From: Bog-473 sp963753115
Lineage (GTDB): Bacteria; Actinomycetota; Acidimicrobiia; Acidimicrobiales; RAAP-2
NCBI GenBank assembly: GCA_963753115.1
Contig: CAVWBB010000009.1
Location: 1-64,000, forward strand
Direction: 5' to 3'
Length of the DNA stretch: 64,000 bases
This document shows positions 33,592 to 42,940 of the stretch, in pieces. The notes below the pieces were generated by a model. That model did not search any database and was not told the DNA's origin. It saw only the letters and a list, made by a program, of their open reading frames with translations. Within the stretch, counting starts at the first letter, position 1. Each line of letters begins with the position of its first letter. The position numbers and the translations under genes were made by a program.

Positions 33592-34854
33592 GTGACGCAA
33601 GGTTGGCGCGTACAGCGAGTGGACCATCGGGACCCCTTAGCTCCCCTGGAGGACATCGTGCGCCTGATCGACCTGGCCGGCACGGCCACTGCTGCGGCGT
33701 ACAGCCGGAGCGACGTGGTCGAGGCGCTCAACGAACAACAACCCGCTGCCGTGGCCTTCGGGTCGGGCCAGCTCGTCGGCGTCGCTGTCGCCCGGATCGC
33801 AGGTCGCGACGCCCACCTGCTGGCCCTGGCACTGCACCCGGCTTGGCGGAACCGGGGCATCGGTTCAGCGCTGCTGCGAGAACTCGACCAGGAGGCGATC
33901 CATCACGGCGCGCTGCGCGTGCTGGCGCTGGTCGAACCGGGTCAGGTTGGAGAGGTCGCGTTCGCGCACCAGGGTTTTGAGCGGGTCAACGGACTCCATT
34001 TCTATGTGCGGGCTGCCTCCATGGTGCCCGAGGAGCTCGAGATCGTGGAGCGCTACGGCGGGCATTTCCCCCCGGCGGGCCTGTGGGAGGAGATGAAGGG
34101 GTTCTCGACGACCAAAGAGCTCCTCGAACGCCGGATCGTCGCTCCTCTCGCACATGCCGAACTGGCCGACAGCGTGGGCCTGCGCGCGCCCGCGGCAGTC
34201 ATGCTGTTCGGGCCACCTGGCACCGGCAAGACCTCGTTTGCCCGAGCCGTGGCATCGCGGCTCTCATGGGCATTCGTCGAGCTCCATCCCTCCCTCCTCG
34301 GACCTGGCACCACGGGTGCGGCCACGTTGCGGGCTGCGTTGGACGACCTCGTGCACGTCGACCGCCTGGTGTGCTTCATTGACGAGGCTGACGAAATCGC
34401 TTCGGCGCGGGCGAGCCGACCGGAGAGCCAGCCCATCGTGAACGAACTCCTCAAGGCCATTCCGGCCGTCAAGTCCCGTCCCGGTCGACTCATGGTGATG
34501 GCAACCAACTCGATAGCCTCCATCGACCCAGCCCTACTCCGACCGGGACGCTTTGACCTGATCATCCCGATCGGCGCGCCCGACAGCGCCGGCCGTGTCG
34601 AGCTCGCGGCCGAGTTCCTGCAGGAGTGCGATGCCGAGAGCATCGCGGAGCGTACGGAGGGGTTCACGCCTGCCGACTTCGCGCTGGCCGCGCAGCGAGC
34701 CTCCCAACTCGCCTTCGAGCGGGCGCTCGCCGGCGACGCGCCCGCGATCACATCCGCTGACTGTGTCGACGCGGTGTCTCGGACGCGTCCGAGTGTCCAC
34801 CAGGAGGCGGCAGCCGCATTCGAGGAGGAGGCAACCGCCTTCGCCAGGCTCTGA
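33592..34854 (+). CDS. GNAT acetyltransferase fused to AAA+ ATPase
   Basis: A 420-residue protein of two domains. Residues ~20-140 are a GNAT fold (LALALHPAWRNRGIGSALL, the acetyl-CoA loop, and EVAFAHQGFERVNGLHFYVR). Residues ~165-395 are an AAA+ module: Walker A GPPGTGKT (207-214), Walker B VCFIDEADE (~260-268), sensor-1 MATNS and the arginine-finger/second region ALLRPGRFD as in Cdc48/FtsH-like ATPases. The tail is acidic. The fusion suggests an ATP-driven remodeller that also acetylates or binds acetyl-CoA; this is inference. Less G/C in third positions than its neighbours and flanking exonuclease fragments hint at acquisition. GTG start; no good SD. Confidence 0.8.
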   Translation: MTQGWRVQRVDHRDPLAPLEDIVRLIDLAGTATAAAYSRSDVVEALNEQQPAAVAFGSGQLVGVAVARIAGRDAHLLALALHPAWRNRGIGSALLRELDQEAIHHGALRVLALVEPGQVGEVAFAHQGFERVNGLHFYVRAASMVPEELEIVERYGGHFPPAGLWEEMKGFSTTKELLERRIVAPLAHAELADSVGLRAPAAVMLFGPPGTGKTSFARAVASRLSWAFVELHPSLLGPGTTGAATLRAALDDLVHVDRLVCFIDEADEIASARASRPESQPIVNELLKAIPAVKSRPGRLMVMATNSIASIDPALLRPGRFDLIIPIGAPDSAGRVELAAEFLQECDAESIAERTEGFTPADFALAAQRASQLAFERALAGDAPAITSADCVDAVSRTRPSVHQEAAAAFEEEATAFARL

Positions 34855-34965
34855 CCTGCCCCCGAGGCGTCGCTTACGCCGCGAATGGCGGACGGCGCTG
34901 ACGGTGGCTCGCAAAGCTGCGCCCGTCCTCGTTCTGGTCCTGAACAGGTGTGGCAGGCTTTTCGC

Positions 34966-35842
34966 ATGAAGGTCCACCTGGTCGACGGCACCTACGAGCT
35001 GTTCCGTCACTTCTTCGGCGCGCCGCCCCATCGCAACGCCGCCGGCGAGGAGGTGGCCGCGGTGCGGGGCGTGGTCAGCTCGGTCCTGCAATTGCTCGGA
35101 GAGGGGGCCACCCATGTCGGCGTGGCGACCGACCACGTCATCGAGTCCTTCCGCAACGACCTCTGGCCCGGCTACAAGACGGGCGAGGGCGTCGATCCGG
35201 AGCTCTGGTCCCAGGCCGGGCCCGCTCGAAGACGCCCTCATCGCCTTGGGCGTGTTGGTCTGGCCGATGGTCGAGCTCGAAGCGGACGACGCGCTGGCCA
35301 GCGGCGCGGTCGTGGCGGACGAGGATTCCGACGTCGAGCAAGTCATCATCTGCACGCCCGACAAGGACCTCGGGCAGTGCGTGCGTGGGAACCGCATTGT
35401 GCAGCTGGACCGGCGCAAGGACGTGGTGATCGACGAGGGGGGCGTCACCGCCAAGTTCGGCGTGGGTCCGACCTCCATCCCGGACTACCTGGCGCTCGTC
35501 GGTGACAGCGCGGACGGCTTCCCCGGGCTCGCCGGGTGGGGGGCCAAGTCCGCCGCCACCGTGCTGGCCCGATGGACCCACCTCGAAGACATCCCGACGG
35601 ATCCCGCGGACTGGGATGTCACGGTGCGGGGCGCCGCCAAGCTTGCAACGACGCTGCAGGAGTGTCATGACGAGGCGCGGCTCTTCAAGGAGCTGGCGAC
35701 GCTGCGCATCGATCGCTCGCTGCTCACGAAGGTGGACGAATTGCGTTGGCGGGGGCCAACCAGCGACTTTGCTCAGCTGTGCGCCGACTTGGACGCGCCG
35801 GGGATCGCCCGGCGGGCCGAGGCGTTGGCCGCGGCACGCTGA
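34966..35842 (+). CDS. 5'-3' exonuclease (PIN/flap-nuclease family), one frameshift
   Basis: The start MKVHLVDGTYELFRHFFGAP, then TDHVIESFRNDLWPGYKTG and ELWSQAGP are read in the first frame. From ~35215 the protein continues in the next frame as PLEDALIALGVLVWPMVELE, with acidic metal-site residues in ELEADDALASGA and TPDKDLGQCV and the helix-hairpin-helix region YLALVGDSADGFPGLAGWGAKSA. This is the polymerase-I-type 5' nuclease fold without a polymerase. One extra base (CCC G CTC) separates the frames; joined, the protein has about 291 residues. It may be intact in the organism if the base is a consensus error. Confidence 0.8.
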
Positions 35843-35847
35843 CGTAT

Positions 35848-35879
35848 CCGGCGACCCGGCGACCCGGCGACCCGGCGAC
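35848..35879. repeat. 8-nt tandem repeat, four perfect units
   Basis: CCGGCGAC is repeated four times without change. The array fills the gap between the convergent exonuclease and GH43-like genes, and its last base is part of the GH43-like stop codon (35879-35881). Confidence 0.9.
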
Positions 35880-37207
35880 TAGCCCGAGCTGGACACCGAC
35901 GGCGCGGGGCCCGAGAACGTGAGCCGGCGGAGATAGAGGTCGCGGCTGTTGGGGAATCCCACGGCCCCGGGGACCCAGGCGTGGAACGCCATCCAGTAGT
36001 TGCCCGACCTGTCGGCGAACACGGACTCCCCGCCGGGCCCTGCGACACCCGGCCCGCTGGCCAGGATCGGTTTCGGCGAGGCGTCGCTGCAGGGGCCGAG
36101 CGGGCCCGTGCAGCTGGCGACGCCGACCGCGTAGTTGCCGCTGTTCCAGTCGTTGCCCGAGTAGAAGAGGTAGTAGTGCCCACTCGTGACGACGAGATCG
36201 GGTGCCTCCACGGTGCCGGCCTCCCAGGGCTGGTCCGGTGCCAGCAGCGCGGTGGGGTTGGTCCCCGGGGGGAACGCCGTGCCTGACGGCGCGAGCTGCT
36301 GGGCCCAGATCTTCGATGAACCCGGACCCCCCGATTTCCACACGAGGTAGGGCGTCCCGTTGGTATCGAGGAAGGACGCGGGGTCGATGGAGCCGCCGAG
36401 TGCCTTCTGGCATTCGAGAGGAGCGGTGGATCGGTCGGTGAAGGGGCCTTGGGGTTGGGCGGCGGTCGCCGCCGAGATGCACTCTTGTCCCGTGCCGGCC
36501 ACGTCGACCGCGTAGTAGAGGACGAAGACCCCGCCGATGTTGGCGACCGCCGGGGCCCAGGTGTAGTTGGCCGAGGCCCAGGCGGGCAGGCTCGGCAGCG
36601 CGTTGCCGACCGCGGTCCAGTGGGAGCGGTCGGTCGAGTCGATGATCTGAATGTTGCCCGCCACCGAGTTGGTGGCGTAGGCGAAGTAGGTCTGGCCGAC
36701 GAGGATCACGTCAGGGTCGGGGAAGTCGAAGGGGTAGACGAGGCCTGTGCTGGTGCCGCCCGCCAGCTGGGTGCACGCGCCCGAGACCGCCGAGATGTCC
36801 TTGGCCGCCTGCACGTTGTTGTTGGCGGCGATGTGCCCGAACGCGCTCTTCACACCCCCGAGGCAGGTCTGCAGCGTGTCGATGCCGAGTCCTTGGATGA
36901 ACGCGTGCCCATTGGTGTTGGCCAGGTCCCCGTTGGTCGTGGCCAGCTGGCTCATCGTCGAGTCGATCGACGTCTGCAGCGCGTCGCGTTGTGCTTTCGT
37001 CACCGCCTTGGCGAACCGCGTGACGGCCACCTGGTGCCGCAGCGTGGCGAGGTGCGCGTCTGCTGCGGCGAGCGCGGCCTGTTCGGTGCGGCTCCGGGCC
37101 CGCGCCTGCACGTCGGTGAAGATCGCGGCGACGAGGACGCCGGCACCCAGCGTGACCGCGGCGAGCATGAGCCATCTCCGCCGCCGGGTTCGTCGGACGT
37201 CACCCAC
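35879..37207 (-). CDS. Membrane-anchored GH43-like glycosidase with coiled-coil stalk
   Basis: A 442-residue protein. Residues ~12-32 are a membrane anchor (LMLAAVTLGAGVLVAAIF) and ~35-100 a helical, coiled-coil stalk. A Cys-containing segment LQTCLGGVKSAFGHIAANNN (~112-131) precedes a five-bladed beta-propeller (~160-435): FDFPDPDVIL holds a candidate catalytic Asp, GGSIDPASFLD the second Asp, and GTVEAPDLVV the Glu. These match the GH43/GH62/GH117 clan. It likely cleaves an arabinoside, xyloside or similar at the cell surface. It overlaps the upstream gene by 8 bp and shares its stalk and Cys-segment design. Confidence 0.82.
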   Translation of the reverse strand: MGDVRRTRRRRWLMLAAVTLGAGVLVAAIFTDVQARARSRTEQAALAAADAHLATLRHQVAVTRFAKAVTKAQRDALQTSIDSTMSQLATTNGDLANTNGHAFIQGLGIDTLQTCLGGVKSAFGHIAANNNVQAAKDISAVSGACTQLAGGTSTGLVYPFDFPDPDVILVGQTYFAYATNSVAGNIQIIDSTDRSHWTAVGNALPSLPAWASANYTWAPAVANIGGVFVLYYAVDVAGTGQECISAATAAQPQGPFTDRSTAPLECQKALGGSIDPASFLDTNGTPYLVWKSGGPGSSKIWAQQLAPSGTAFPPGTNPTALLAPDQPWEAGTVEAPDLVVTSGHYYLFYSGNDWNSGNYAVGVASCTGPLGPCSDASPKPILASGPGVAGPGGESVFADRSGNYWMAFHAWVPGAVGFPNSRDLYLRRLTFSGPAPSVSSSG

Positions 37208-37712
37208 TGGACGCCTCCGCCGTGGTGCAACTGGTCGAGACGGCGTTCAACGCGGCGATGGCGCTGGCCTGCTTCCCGATGGCGATCTCGTTGAGGGCTT
37301 GCTCGACGCCCACCAGGCAGGCCTGCAGCGAGGTGATGAGCGTGGCTTGTTGCGACACGTGCGTCTGTGCGGCCGACAACGAGGTCTGGGCGCCCAGGAG
37401 TTGCGAGGAGTCCTGGTTGAGCGCCGTGGTGTCACTGCCGACCTGCGTCTTGAGGACGCCGAGGTCACGACGGACCTCCGCCAGCTGCATCGTCACGGTG
37501 TGCGTCCGCTGCCTGGTGACGACGAGCGCGTCCTGCGCCCGGCCCTCGTCGTCGTGCGCCCGCACCTGGTCGGGGACGAGGTAGCCGAGGGCCGCCACGA
37601 ACAGTGCGCCGGCCGCCAACGCCAGCGTCCAGCGCACCCAGCGTGAAGGCCGTACGCGCCGGGGCGGCTCGGTCGGGAAAGGACGGCGTTCAGCTTCGAG
37701 CAGGCTCCTCAT
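37200..37712 (-). CDS. Membrane-anchored coiled-coil protein, paralogous to the GH43-like stalk
   Basis: A 170-residue protein: a basic N-terminus, one membrane helix (~26-46, WTLALAAGALFVAALGYLV), a long coiled coil (~50-130, many Gln/Thr/Ala/Leu) and a C-terminal segment SLQACLVGVEQALNEIAIGK then VSTSCTT. The last part matches the segment LQTCLGGVKSAFGHIAANNN of the next gene, so the two probably arose by duplication and may pair. Function unknown. ATG at 37712 is preferred over a longer, less conserved start. Confidence 0.72.
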   Translation of the reverse strand: MRSLLEAERRPFPTEPPRRVRPSRWVRWTLALAAGALFVAALGYLVPDQVRAHDDEGRAQDALVVTRQRTHTVTMQLAEVRRDLGVLKTQVGSDTTALNQDSSQLLGAQTSLSAAQTHVSQQATLITSLQACLVGVEQALNEIAIGKQASAIAALNAVSTSCTTAEASSG

Positions 37713-37781
37713 CGCAGCTGCCTCGGTGCCTCCTCGCACGCCGGCGACACGCCGCCGTGTCTGTGGGCATTGTGGCACCAC

Positions 37782-37799
37782 CGCCGGGCTTGCCCGGCG
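37782..37799 (-). terminator. GC-rich hairpin after the liv operon
   Basis: CGCCGGG (37782-37788) pairs with CCCGGCG (37793-37799) across a CTTG loop, 10 nt past the livF stop. There is no U-run. Confidence 0.5.
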
Positions 37800-37808
37800 C
37801 GCCCCCGG

Positions 37809-38522
37809 TCAGGCCCCGAGATAGCTGGTCGACAGCGCTTCTTCCATCTCGGCCGGGGACCCCCGGTGCGCGATGACGCCCTGCAGGACCACGGCGGCGC
37901 TGTCGGCGATGGGCAGTGCGGTGCGGGCGAACTGCTCGACCAGCAGGATGGAGAGTCCGGCCTCCGCGAGCTGGCGGACTTTCTCATAGAGCTGCCCGAC
38001 AACGATCGGCGCCAGACCCATGGAGAGTTCGTCGAGCAGCAGGATCTTGGGATCGGTGGCGAAGGCCCGAGCCAGCGCCAGCATCTGCTGCTCACCCCCG
38101 GACAGTGTCCCGGCCATCTGCTTCCGCCGCCCGCTGAGCTGCGGGAATTGGGAGAAGGCCACCTCCTCGATGCGGTCCATCGGGATCCCGACCTGGGTGG
38201 CCATGAGGAGGTTCTCCCGCACGCTGAGGTTGGGGAAGATCCCCCGCCCTTCGGGCACGGTGCAGACGCCCCGCCGGGCACGATCGTCCGCCGACGTCCG
38301 GGTGACCGCGGTGCCTTCGAAGCAGACCTCACCGCCGCTCGCGGCCAGGGTGCCCGCGCAGACGTTGAGCATGGTCGTCTTCCCGCCCCCGTTGGGGCCG
38401 AGCAGGGCCATGACCGATCCGGACGCCACCGCGAGGTCGACGCCGTGGACGACCTCAATCGGTCCGTAGCCGGCGCGCACGTTGCGCAGCTCCAGGATCG
38501 GCGGGGCCTCGGGCACGGTCAT
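37809..38522 (-). CDS. livF: Branched-chain amino-acid-type ABC transporter ATPase LivF
   Basis: A 237-residue ABC ATPase: Walker A GPNGGGKTTML (Gly in place of the usual Ala before GKT), signature LSGGEQQML and Walker B ILLLDELSMGLAP, typical of LivF. It energises uptake with LivG. The ATG overlaps the livG stop (ATGA). It is the last gene of the operon binding protein-livHM-livG-livF. Substrate may be amino acids, but such systems also import amides, urea or aromatic and steroid breakdown products. Confidence 0.92.
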   Translation of the reverse strand: MTVPEAPPILELRNVRAGYGPIEVVHGVDLAVASGSVMALLGPNGGGKTTMLNVCAGTLAASGGEVCFEGTAVTRTSADDRARRGVCTVPEGRGIFPNLSVRENLLMATQVGIPMDRIEEVAFSQFPQLSGRRKQMAGTLSGGEQQMLALARAFATDPKILLLDELSMGLAPIVVGQLYEKVRQLAEAGLSILLVEQFARTALPIADSAAVVLQGVIAHRGSPAEMEEALSTSYLGA

Positions 38523-39247
38523 GGGGCACCGAGATACGCGTTGACGACGACCGGGTCGTCCTTGATCTGTTCGGGGGGGCCGCTGGCGATGACCAGGCCG
38601 TAGTCGAGGACGTGGATGTGCTCGCACGTGCCCATCACCAAACCGACGTCGTGCTCGACCAGGCAGATCGCGAGGTCGCGCTCGTCCACGAGCTGGCGCA
38701 ACAGACGCCCGAACGCCTCCGTCTCCTGCTCCGTCTGTCCGGACGCTGGCTCGTCGAGCAGGAGGATCTTCGGTTGCGTCATGAGCGCACGCGCCACCTC
38801 CACGACCCGGGCCCGGCCCGTCGGCAACTCACTCACTTCGCGATCGGCCACGTCACCCAGCCCGACGAGCTCAATGATGCGGTCGGTCTCGGTGCCGACA
38901 TTGATGCGGCCGCGCCGACTCCAGGTGTTCCGGATCTCACCGGCCACCTGGATGTTGTCGCGCACGGTGAGCGAGGTGAAGAGTTCGAGCCGCTGGTAGG
39001 TGCGCGACAGTCCACGGCGGGCGCGGCGGGCCGGACCCGCCGTGGTCACGTCGTGGCCGTCGATGATCACGCGCCCAGACTTGGGAGCCAACAACCCGCT
39101 GACGACGTTGAACAACGTCGTCTTCCCGGCTCCGTTCGGTCCGATGAGGCCGGTGACGCCTCCCTCGGCCACGGTGAGCGACACGTCGCTCAGGACCTGG
39201 GCCCCCCCGAAGGCCACGCAGACCTCTGAGATCTCAAGGACGGGCAT
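38519..39247 (-). CDS. livG: Branched-chain amino-acid-type ABC transporter ATPase LivG
   Basis: A 242-residue ABC ATPase with Walker A GPNGAGKTTLFN, signature region LPTGRARVVEVARAL (the usual LSGG is replaced by LPTG), Walker B ILLLDEPASG and the LivG C-terminal HDVGLVMGTCEHIHVLDYG. LPTG in place of LSYG/LSGG is a noticeable change in the ATP-sandwich signature. It overlaps the corrected livHM tail by 14 bp and livF by 4 bp. Confidence 0.92.
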   Translation of the reverse strand: MPVLEISEVCVAFGGAQVLSDVSLTVAEGGVTGLIGPNGAGKTTLFNVVSGLLAPKSGRVIIDGHDVTTAGPARRARRGLSRTYQRLELFTSLTVRDNIQVAGEIRNTWSRRGRINVGTETDRIIELVGLGDVADREVSELPTGRARVVEVARALMTQPKILLLDEPASGQTEQETEAFGRLLRQLVDERDLAICLVEHDVGLVMGTCEHIHVLDYGLVIASGPPEQIKDDPVVVNAYLGAP

Positions 39248-41436
39248 CGACCACGCCCTCGATCATCGGTTCGGCCGCGGCTGTCGGCACCGGCCGCTCC
39301 CGGACCGGAGGTGCGCTGGCAGGGGGAGCGAACGCCTCCGGTTCCACGAGCCGGCCCACCGCCGGCAGCGCGATGGCGATCAGACGCGGTGGCCAGCACC
39401 AGCCACCAGTTGCCCATCACCTTGGTCAGCACGAGCAGGTAGGCGACGATCTCGGCCATCACCCCGAGAAGCAGAACGCCCTTGGCCTGCCAGAGCGGCT
39501 TGTACCGCCGGATGATGTCGGGGACCGCCCCGCTCGGGTTGCGCCCGAGGCTGACGCCGATCAGTGCGGGCGCCACCAACGAGAGGTTGGCCATGACGCT
39601 CCAGAAGCCGCCGCCGCCCGCATCCGTGCTGAGGTTGGAGAAGGTGGACGTGAGGGCCTGGAACGCGGTCCCGGCCAGGATCCCGCCCATGAGCGCGCCC
39701 GACACGTTGCCGATGCCTCCGACCACGGTCAACATGACGAGGGCCAGGCTGATGAAGATGATGAATGTGTTGCCGTTGACGCTGACCGACGCCGACGAGA
39801 GGAGGATGCCTCCGAGGCCGGCGATGGCGGCCGAGATCATGAAGACCGACAGCTTGAGCTTGATCAGGTTCTGGCCCAGCGTCGCCGCCGCGGCGGGACT
39901 GTCCTTCATGGCGGTCAGGCGTCGCCCGTAGTTGCTGCGCCGCAGGGCCACCAGGCCGATGCCGATCAGAATGAAGATCAGGGTCGACACGGTCAGGAAC
40001 GTCTTGGACGAGCTGAGGTCGACGGGACCGATCTTCACCGGCGGGATCTGCAGCGTGCCGTTGGGGAAGATCGAGTAGTTGAGGTGGAAGATCGGCAGCA
40101 CGTGGGGAGCGATGTCGGCGATGATCATGTCGGAGACGAAGACGCCGAAGGCCAGCGTCGCCAGCGCCAGGTACAGGCCGCGCAGGCGGAGCGCGGGCAG
40201 CGCGATCAGGCCCCCCACGACGGCCGTGACGGCGATCCCGATCAACAGCCCCCACGGCGTGATCCGCTGCGCCAGCCCCGTGCCCGAGAGGCCGAGGTGG
40301 AACACAATGATGGTGGCGATCGCCCCGAAGGAGACGGGCGCCAGGTTGATCTCGCCGGCATAGCCGGTGAGCAGGGTGAGCGACAGGGCGATGATGCCGA
40401 AGATGATCCCGACGGTCAGCGACCCCATGTCGCTCGAGCCCATGACCTGTTCGAGCGCCACCACCACGAGCAGCAGGATCACGCCCCAGGTGACGGCGGA
40501 GCGCATGGTGGGGACGGTGAAGCGCTCCCTCGTGCGCAACAGGGTGGCGCCGCGCAGGCGGTCCTGGGGCAACACGATCAGCACGACGAAGAGCACGATC
40601 ATGGGCAGTGCGATGCGGAAGTTCGAGGCCCAGGACCACGATTCGGGGAAGTACCCCAACACGTAGGTGCTCGCCAGCCCGAGGACGAGCGCGCCGGCGA
40701 ACGTCAGCCAGATGCTGCGCAGCCGGCCGAACATGGCCGCGGCGATGGAGTCCAGCACGAGCAGGGTCAGCACGTGGACGTCGAGGGTGCCGCCGCTGAT
40801 CGGGGTGATGAGCACGCCGGCCAGCGCGGCCAGGGCGCCACCGAGGGCCCAGGAGAATGCGGCCAGCCGCTCCGGCCGCCCGCCGTTGAGTTGGAGCAGC
40901 GCGGGATTGTCGACGACGGCGCGCATGGCCACACCTGTGCGGGTGCTCGTGAAGAGCAGCCGGATGCCGACGGCGATGAGGACGCCGCAGGCCAGCGCGA
41001 TCGCCTCGTGATCGGTGACGTAGACGCCGAGCACCTTGAACTTCGCGGTGTTGCCGAAGAAGAGGCCGTCGGTCCGGGGAACGCCGGGGCTCCAGATCCA
41101 CTGGGCCAGCGCGATCAACCCCAGCATGATGCCGATGGTGACCACGATCTTGGTCACGTCAGCCGTCTGGCGCAGTCCCCGCATGATCCCGACATAGAGC
41201 ACCATGCCCAGCAGGGGGGCCAGGACCACCAGCACGGCGAAGAGCGCGAGCGGCGCCGGCCAGTTCCAGCCGTAGCGGAACTGCCAGTAGGTGAACGCGG
41301 CCAGCATGGCCATGGCACCCTGGGCGAAGTTGAAGATGCCCGAGGTCGTATAGGTGAGGACGAGGCCCGAGGCCGCGATCCCGTAGACCGCGCCGGTGAC
41401 CAGCCCGAGGATGGTGTAGGTGAGGAACAGGTGCAT
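39234..41436 (-). CDS. livHM: Fused LivH-LivM permease (C-terminal frameshift)
   Basis: One gene encodes both permease subunits. Residues ~1-290 are LivH-like (AVYGIAASGLVLTYTTSGIF, FAQGAMAMLAAF, and TRTGVAMRAVVDNP). Residues ~310-640 are LivM-like (LLTGYAGEINLAPVSFGAIA, LRLRGLYLALATLAFG, ALRRSNYGRRLTAMKDSP). Separate livH and livM are the rule; fusions are known in Actinobacteria. At ~39385 the last helix breaks: one frame gives LVLATASDRHR and runs into livG, while the +1 frame continues the helix as LIAIALPAVGRLVEPE and stops at 39234 beside the livG start. The latter is probably the true end (GCG T CTG, one extra base). Confidence 0.88.
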
Positions 41437-41491
41437 GGCCGGAGCTCCTGTCGCTCAGGTCAGGTGTCCGGCGAGCTGACGTTCTGGGCGC

Positions 41492-42880
41492 TCACCCCTG
41501 AGGCTTGAGGACCGTCGAGGTCGCATACTGGGTCGCGTAGCCCTGGGCGTTCAACGTGGTGCCGATCACCGAGCCTGTGTTCGCGACGACGTACTTGGAG
41601 GAGCAGTCGAACGTGCCGAGCTTCTTCGGGTAGGCCTGCACCCACTTCGTCCCGTCGAGCTTCATCAGGAGGCCGCAGTCGGGCGGGATGTTCTTCGCCG
41701 GGTTGCCCGAGGCGTTGAGCCCGCCACCGGTCCAGTTGGTCACCTTGGCCAGATGGTTGATCATGCACTGGCGCGTCAGCGTCGAGCCGCATGCCTTGGC
41801 CTGGGTGGCCCAGAGGAGGAACGACGAGGTCGCCTGCTCTCCCAGCTGCGAGGTGTGACCGCCGTACTTCTTGACGATGCTGATGTACTGGTTGACGGCC
41901 GGGACGACCTTGGCCGCCTCGAGGGGCTCGTAGGACAGGCGGACGTAGACGTTGTTGGCCAGCCCCTCGGTGTTCCACTGGGCGAAGGCCGCGGTGTACG
42001 CGCCGGAGTCCATCACCCAGATCGGGTCGTAGCCGATCTGGTTCTCGGACTCGAAGGCGCCATAGAGGGTCGGTCCCGGGGTGGCGTCGTTGAACACGAT
42101 CTGGGCCCCGCAGCTCTGGAGCTTCTGGACGAACGGCGTGTAGTTCGCCTCGCCGTTGTAGTCGATGTTGGCGGTGCAATTGGGGAGGAACTTCCAGCCC
42201 GCCGTCGTGAACGCCTGCACGGCCTTGTTGGTCGAGGACTGTTGCGTCGAGAGCGTGGAACCGTAGACGCCGACCTTCTTGGTCTTCGCACCGAAGAGTT
42301 TCTCGGCCTGATAGGCGCTCGAGACCGGGCTGGCGTTGGCCGGGTTCGGCGACGCCTGGTACATCTCGTACACGTTCGCCACCACCGGGGCGACGGTGAA
42401 GCCCGGCACGGCGGCCAGGTTGCAGCCGAGCCGGGTCTGCTCGGCGGCGCCGTCGAGGGCGAAGCCCTCGCCGACCAGCATGAAGTCCTGCTTGCACTCC
42501 TGGGACACGACCGAGCCGACGTTGGTCACCGCGGCGTTTCCGTAGTCGGCGACGAGCTTGCGGCCGCCGATGCCGCCCTGCGCGTTGCACCACGCGACCA
42601 TGGCCTTGACCGCGTCGCCCATCTCCTGGTCGAGGCCGGGCAGGCCCGAGAAGCCCCGGTCGTCGCCGTAGGCGATGTTGATGGTGGTGTTGGTGACGCC
42701 CTTGTCCGTGGCGCCCGTGTCGTGGCCCTTGCCGCAGGGGGAGGGCAGGGTGCCGAACTTGGTCGTCGAGATCGAGGCGGCGCCGCCGACCCCGGGTGAG
42801 AGGAGGACCCCCGCCGCCGTCAGCGACGTGAGCATCAGTGCCGCCCCCAGGGCCCGCATACCGGTAGCCCTCATCTTCAT
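41492..42880 (-). CDS. ABC transporter substrate-binding protein (LivJ/LivK type)
   Basis: A 462-residue extracytoplasmic binding protein. A signal peptide (LGAALMLTSLTAAGVLLSPG) is followed by a type-I periplasmic-binding fold with INIAYGDDRGFSGLPGLDQE, VAWCNAQGGIGGRKLVADYG, and FTTAGWKFL. Six to eight cysteines suggest disulfides in the mature protein. It delivers the substrate to LivHM-LivGF. ATG at 42880; a KstR-like operator lies 61-74 nt upstream. Substrate not known; see the sulfotransferase upstream and the operator for a possible steroid or lipid link. Confidence 0.9.
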   Translation of the reverse strand: MKMRATGMRALGAALMLTSLTAAGVLLSPGVGGAASISTTKFGTLPSPCGKGHDTGATDKGVTNTTINIAYGDDRGFSGLPGLDQEMGDAVKAMVAWCNAQGGIGGRKLVADYGNAAVTNVGSVVSQECKQDFMLVGEGFALDGAAEQTRLGCNLAAVPGFTVAPVVANVYEMYQASPNPANASPVSSAYQAEKLFGAKTKKVGVYGSTLSTQQSSTNKAVQAFTTAGWKFLPNCTANIDYNGEANYTPFVQKLQSCGAQIVFNDATPGPTLYGAFESENQIGYDPIWVMDSGAYTAAFAQWNTEGLANNVYVRLSYEPLEAAKVVPAVNQYISIVKKYGGHTSQLGEQATSSFLLWATQAKACGSTLTRQCMINHLAKVTNWTGGGLNASGNPAKNIPPDCGLLMKLDGTKWVQAYPKKLGTFDCSSKYVVANTGSVIGTTLNAQGYATQYATSTVLKPQG

Positions 42881-42940
42881 CTCAACCCCCTGTCCACGGA
42901 GCCGGACCCGAACGGGTCTGTTCCGCATCCCTCGAAATCC

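Noticed and set aside
41753..42799. Plus-strand 348-residue frame across the binding-protein gene
   Set aside because: Antisense shadow; the minus strand carries a signal peptide and a full binding-protein fold.
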